Positions 3,881 to 6,169 of a stretch of DNA of 6,169 nt are shown in pieces (position 1 is the stretch's first letter; every line of letters starts with the position of its first letter). Origin of the DNA: an uncultured Pseudomonadota bacterium (GTDB lineage: Bacteria > Pseudomonadota > Gammaproteobacteria > Burkholderiales > SG8-39); contig CAIPGJ010000387.1 in assembly GCA_903864555.1 (NCBI GenBank), positions 1 through 6,169 on the forward strand. The letters are read 5' to 3'. The position numbers were made by a program, and so were the translations under genes. The notes beneath the pieces were generated by a model that worked only from the letters and a program-made list of their open reading frames with translations, searched no databases and was not told where the DNA came from.

Positions 3881-6169
3881 ATGCAATTTCCTTCCGCTTT
3901 TCCGCGTCTGATCATCTCCATGCTGATGGGCATGGCGCTTTGTTCCCAGGCTGCGCTGGCTCAGATCGGCACCGTGCAGTTCAGCATGGGTGACGTGCGC
4001 ATCCTGCGCACCGGCGGCATCACCATGCCGGCGCCCAAGGGCACCCAGGTCAATGAAGGCGACATCATCACGGTGGGGGCCACCTCATCGGCACAGCTGA
4101 AAATGGTGGATGGCGGCGTGCTCGCCCTGAGGCCTGAAACGCAGATGAAGTTCGATCAGTACAAGTGGAGCGGCCGCGAGGACGGCACGGAGCGCGGCCT
4201 GCTGTCGCTGGTGCGCGGCGGATTCCGCACCATCACCGGCGCCATCGGCCGCCTGAACAAGGCCAATCTGCGCGTCACCACGCCGACGGCCACCGTGGGC
4301 ATACGCGGCACCGACCACGAGGTGCTGTACGTGCCGGCCGGAAGCGGGGCTCCCATCGCGGAAATCCCGCTGCCACTGCTGCTGGCTGTCCTGCCGGAGC
4401 TGTTCCCGGTACAGAGCATGTCGGACGTGATCGACCAGCCGGTGCTGCTTGCCCAGGCCGGCCCGCCGGGCGGCGGCGCAGCGTCCTCGTTCGTACCGCC
4501 CGGCACCTATGACAAGGTGAACGTCGGCGCCGCCACCATCACCTCCCAGGGCGTGACCGTGGTGGTGCAACCCAACCAGGTCGGCTTTGCCCCGCCGCAG
4601 GCCCCGCCAAGACTCCTGCCGGCGATGCCGCCGTTCCTGCGCGCCACGCCGCCGGTCCGCCAGGCCGGTGCCGCACCGGCCGGTGGCTCTTCCGGCAGCG
4701 CTGGCTCCGGTGGCTCCGGTGCCTCGGGTGGTTCCGGTGGCTCGGGTGGCTCGGGAACGACCAGCACCGCCAACGCCGGCGGCGGCGATTCCGGCACCAC
4801 GGCAACCGGTGGTTCCACCACCACGACGAGCAGCTCTGACAGTTCGCCCGTGCGCGCCACGTCCACGGTGGACAGCACCAGTCAGATCGCTTCCGCTTCA
4901 TCGACCGCGGTGCAGTCTTCCAACACCACGCCGGTGGGTAACACAACGGTGGTTTCACCCACCTCGACCACGACGACCGGTACAGGCGGGGGCACGTCAT
5001 CGGGGGGCACCACCACGACCACGACCAGCGCGGTGCCCGTGGTCCTCACCAGCAGCAGCGGGACGACCGCCAACCTGACCACCCAGACCACGTCGAACGC
5101 CTCAGGCACCCCCACATCGATCAACCAGGGTTCCCAGACCGCGACGCAGGCCGCCGCGGCCGCCACGGCCGCCGCGACGGCGGCGAGCAGCCTGTCCACC
5201 CTGGTCACAAACAGCGGCGTACTGGCCAGCCAGGCGCTGGGCACGCCAGCTTCGGTCACAGCCGCCCAGAACGCCTTCACCGCTGCCAGCGCGCTCACGA
5301 TCAATTCGGCCGGGCTGTCCAGCAGCGTGGCTTCGGCAGCCAGCACGGCCACCGCGGCGGCTGCCACGCAAAGCGCTGCTGCCAGCGTGTATGCCGCCAA
5401 TGGCAGTTTTGCCGATCCGGCCATCGCCACCCCGGCACTCACGGCCATGAATGCGGCCAACGCCCTGGTGCAGTCCAACAACACACTGGTGACCGGTGTT
5501 ACCAGCACGGTGAGCACGGAGCAGGCCACTTTCACCAGCCGGATTTCCTCCGGCAACACTGTCAACACCAGCATCACCACCACGCTGGCCAGCCTCAGCA
5601 CTGCGGCCAACACCCTGTCCACGCTCGGCCTGCCACCTTCCTCGACCGCCTCCGGTCTGCTGGCCACGGCGCAGAATGCCGTCACTGCCGCCCAGGCTGC
5701 TGCAGCCCAGGCACTGAGCGCCCAGAATGCCGGCGATCAGACGCATGCCGATATCTACCTCCAGATGGCCCAGCAGCAGCAGACCATTGCGCAGAATGCG
5801 CTGGCCGGCGCCACTGCGATCATCTCCGGCGTGGCAGCGGCGAACTCGGCGGTGGCCCTGGCCGGCACCGTATCCGATACCTCCAGCAGCGGGACACTGT
5901 ACGGCCACGCCAACGGCGCCACCGCGGCAGTGACCAACGCCAATGCCGCCATCGCGCAGACCAATGCCGCCACCACCACGCCGGCACCGACGCCGGCCAA
6001 TATCGTGCAGACCCAGGCCGGCATCGTCAGTGCCCAGGCGCCGCGCGCGCAGTACAGCAATCCCGCCTGGGCCAATCCGCCGGCGAGCACGCCGCGCGGC
6101 ATGAGCTTTGTCAGCGGCGGCCGGCCGGTCACCGGTGGCATCGAGAGTGTGGTGTTCGACCAGCAGAAC
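3881..6169 (+). CDS. Large exported FecR-domain protein with low-complexity Ala/Thr/Ser-rich region (3' truncated)
   Basis: The frame is open for 763 codons to the last base with no stop, so the protein is longer. Residues 1-27 are a Sec signal peptide (probable cleavage ALA|QI). Residues 30-150 form a FecR-type domain: MGDVRILR, NEGDIITVGATSSAQLKMVDGG, LALRPETQMKF, and TPTATVGIRGTDHE (134-147) near its end. PPGTYDKVNVG (206-216) resumes the usual FecR-protein pattern after an unusual insert of about 50 residues. Then come a Pro-rich stretch (237-260), a Gly/Ser linker (268-292), a Thr/Ser-rich region (about 293-420) and an Ala/Gln/Asn/Ser-rich, probably helical region (about 421-700). No lysine occurs after residue 212, and the only cysteine is in the signal peptide. 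Classical FecR is a membrane anti-sigma regulator with a FecI partner. Neither FecI nor an N-terminal cytoplasmic domain is present here, so a periplasmic or surface structural role is inferred. It may be cargo of the upstream barrel. Confidence 0.85.
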   Translation, partial: MQFPSAFPRLIISMLMGMALCSQAALAQIGTVQFSMGDVRILRTGGITMPAPKGTQVNEGDIITVGATSSAQLKMVDGGVLALRPETQMKFDQYKWSGREDGTERGLLSLVRGGFRTITGAIGRLNKANLRVTTPTATVGIRGTDHEVLYVPAGSGAPIAEIPLPLLLAVLPELFPVQSMSDVIDQPVLLAQAGPPGGGAASSFVPPGTYDKVNVGAATITSQGVTVVVQPNQVGFAPPQAPPRLLPAMPPFLRATPPVRQAGAAPAGGSSGSAGSGGSGASGGSGGSGGSGTTSTANAGGGDSGTTATGGSTTTTSSSDSSPVRATSTVDSTSQIASASSTAVQSSNTTPVGNTTVVSPTSTTTTGTGGGTSSGGTTTTTTSAVPVVLTSSSGTTANLTTQTTSNASGTPTSINQGSQTATQAAAAATAAATAASSLSTLVTNSGVLASQALGTPASVTAAQNAFTAASALTINSAGLSSSVASAASTATAAAATQSAAASVYAANGSFADPAIATPALTAMNAANALVQSNNTLVTGVTSTVSTEQATFTSRISSGNTVNTSITTTLASLSTAANTLSTLGLPPSSTASGLLATAQNAVTAAQAAAAQALSAQNAGDQTHADIYLQMAQQQQTIAQNALAGATAIISGVAAANSAVALAGTVSDTSSSGTLYGHANGATAAVTNANAAIAQTNAATTTPAPTPANIVQTQAGIVSAQAPRAQYSNPAWANPPASTPRGMSFVSGGRPVTGGIESVVFDQQN
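4682..4756 (+). repeat. Gly/Ser-coding short repeats in the FecR-protein gene
   Basis: Repeated GGT-GGC-TCC/TCG units encode residues 268-292, almost entirely Gly and Ser. At DNA level these are degenerate 6-9 bp tandem units, prone to slippage in whole codons, so linker length may vary between strains. The segment most likely acts as a flexible spacer between the FecR-containing head and the distal region. Confidence 0.75.
4757..5140 (+). repeat. Thr/Ser-rich low-complexity coding segment
   Basis: Residues 293-420 of the FecR protein are dominated by Thr, Ser, Gly and Val, with clusters of ACC/ACG codons (for example runs of Thr at 313-316, 363-366 and 377-381). This composition is typical of extended surface stalks and possible O-glycosylation regions. 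No glycosyltransferase is visible nearby, so modification is speculative. Confidence 0.6.
5141..5980 (+). repeat. Ala/Gln/Asn-rich low-charge segment with recurring AQNA motifs
   Basis: Residues 421-700 of the FecR protein are Ala-rich with Thr, Ser, Asn and Gln and hardly any charge. AQNA recurs four times (from residues 462, 597-600, 614 and 637), often with Ala spaced to form a helical stripe. This suggests long helices or a fibrous, coiled-coil-like stalk; no enzymatic motif is seen. The repeats are degenerate rather than precise DNA duplications. Confidence 0.55.

Noticed and set aside
3923..3946. Lipoprotein signal (lipobox) in the FecR protein
   Set aside because: The signal-peptide Cys21 is preceded by MAL, which lacks the small residue required at -1. 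The ALA|Q site fits signal peptidase I better.
3881..4330. Classical FecIR iron-regulation system
   Set aside because: No FecI-type sigma factor is beside it. The FecR domain follows a cleavable signal peptide rather than a cytoplasmic anti-sigma segment plus membrane helix.
4882..5685. 267-codon open frame on the - strand inside the FecR gene
   Set aside because: It is opposite the long + strand gene that has a signal peptide, a perfect Shine-Dalgarno and FecR motifs. Its Val/Ala-rich product simply mirrors the Ala/Thr-rich codons of the sense strand.
5102..5908. 268-codon open frame on the - strand, Gly/Arg-rich
   Set aside because: It is a composition-driven shadow of the same low-complexity region. 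It has no family motif or ribosome site, and it overlaps another antisense frame.

Overview
The window looks like chromosomal DNA from a high-GC Gram-negative bacterium, probably a betaproteobacterium, although another proteobacterial class cannot be excluded. This is inferred from strong G/C preference at third codon positions, outer-membrane and exported proteins with Sec signal peptides, and the gene families present. I see no tRNA, rRNA, CRISPR array, insertion sequence or phage gene.

Layout: (1) Positions 1-78 hold the last 25 codons of an unidentified + strand gene. (2) Positions 92-1258 encode a cystathionine beta-lyase (MetC) on the + strand, joined to the upstream gene by a six-codon mini-frame with ATGA overlaps at both ends. 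(3) A Rossmann-like/DUF2520 protein lies on the - strand at 1255-2139 and converges on metC with a 4-bp stop-to-stop overlap. (4) A 303-bp divergent intergenic region (2140-2442) holds a tandem 11-bp repeat, a G7 tract, a good sigma70-type promoter on the + strand overlapped by a nested inverted repeat, and a leader hairpin. (5) Positions 2443-3789 encode an exported protein with three TPR-like repeats followed by a probable outer-membrane beta-barrel, an architecture resembling the Slam/DUF560 (type XI secretion) family. (6) Ninety-one bases downstream, on the same strand, a large exported protein with a FecR-type domain starts at 3881 and runs open past the end of the window. Its 763 visible codons continue after the FecR domain into Gly/Ser-rich, Thr/Ser-rich and very long Ala/Gln/Asn-rich low-charge segments.

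The first half is ordinary metabolism. The second half is the interesting part: a TPR/beta-barrel outer-membrane protein and a long, lysine-free, repetitive FecR-headed protein appear to form one transcription unit behind a single promoter with a candidate operator. My working hypothesis is a surface-display or secretion pair, with the barrel as translocator and the FecR protein as cargo. This is inference from architecture and gene order. The decisive C-terminus of the FecR protein lies outside the window.
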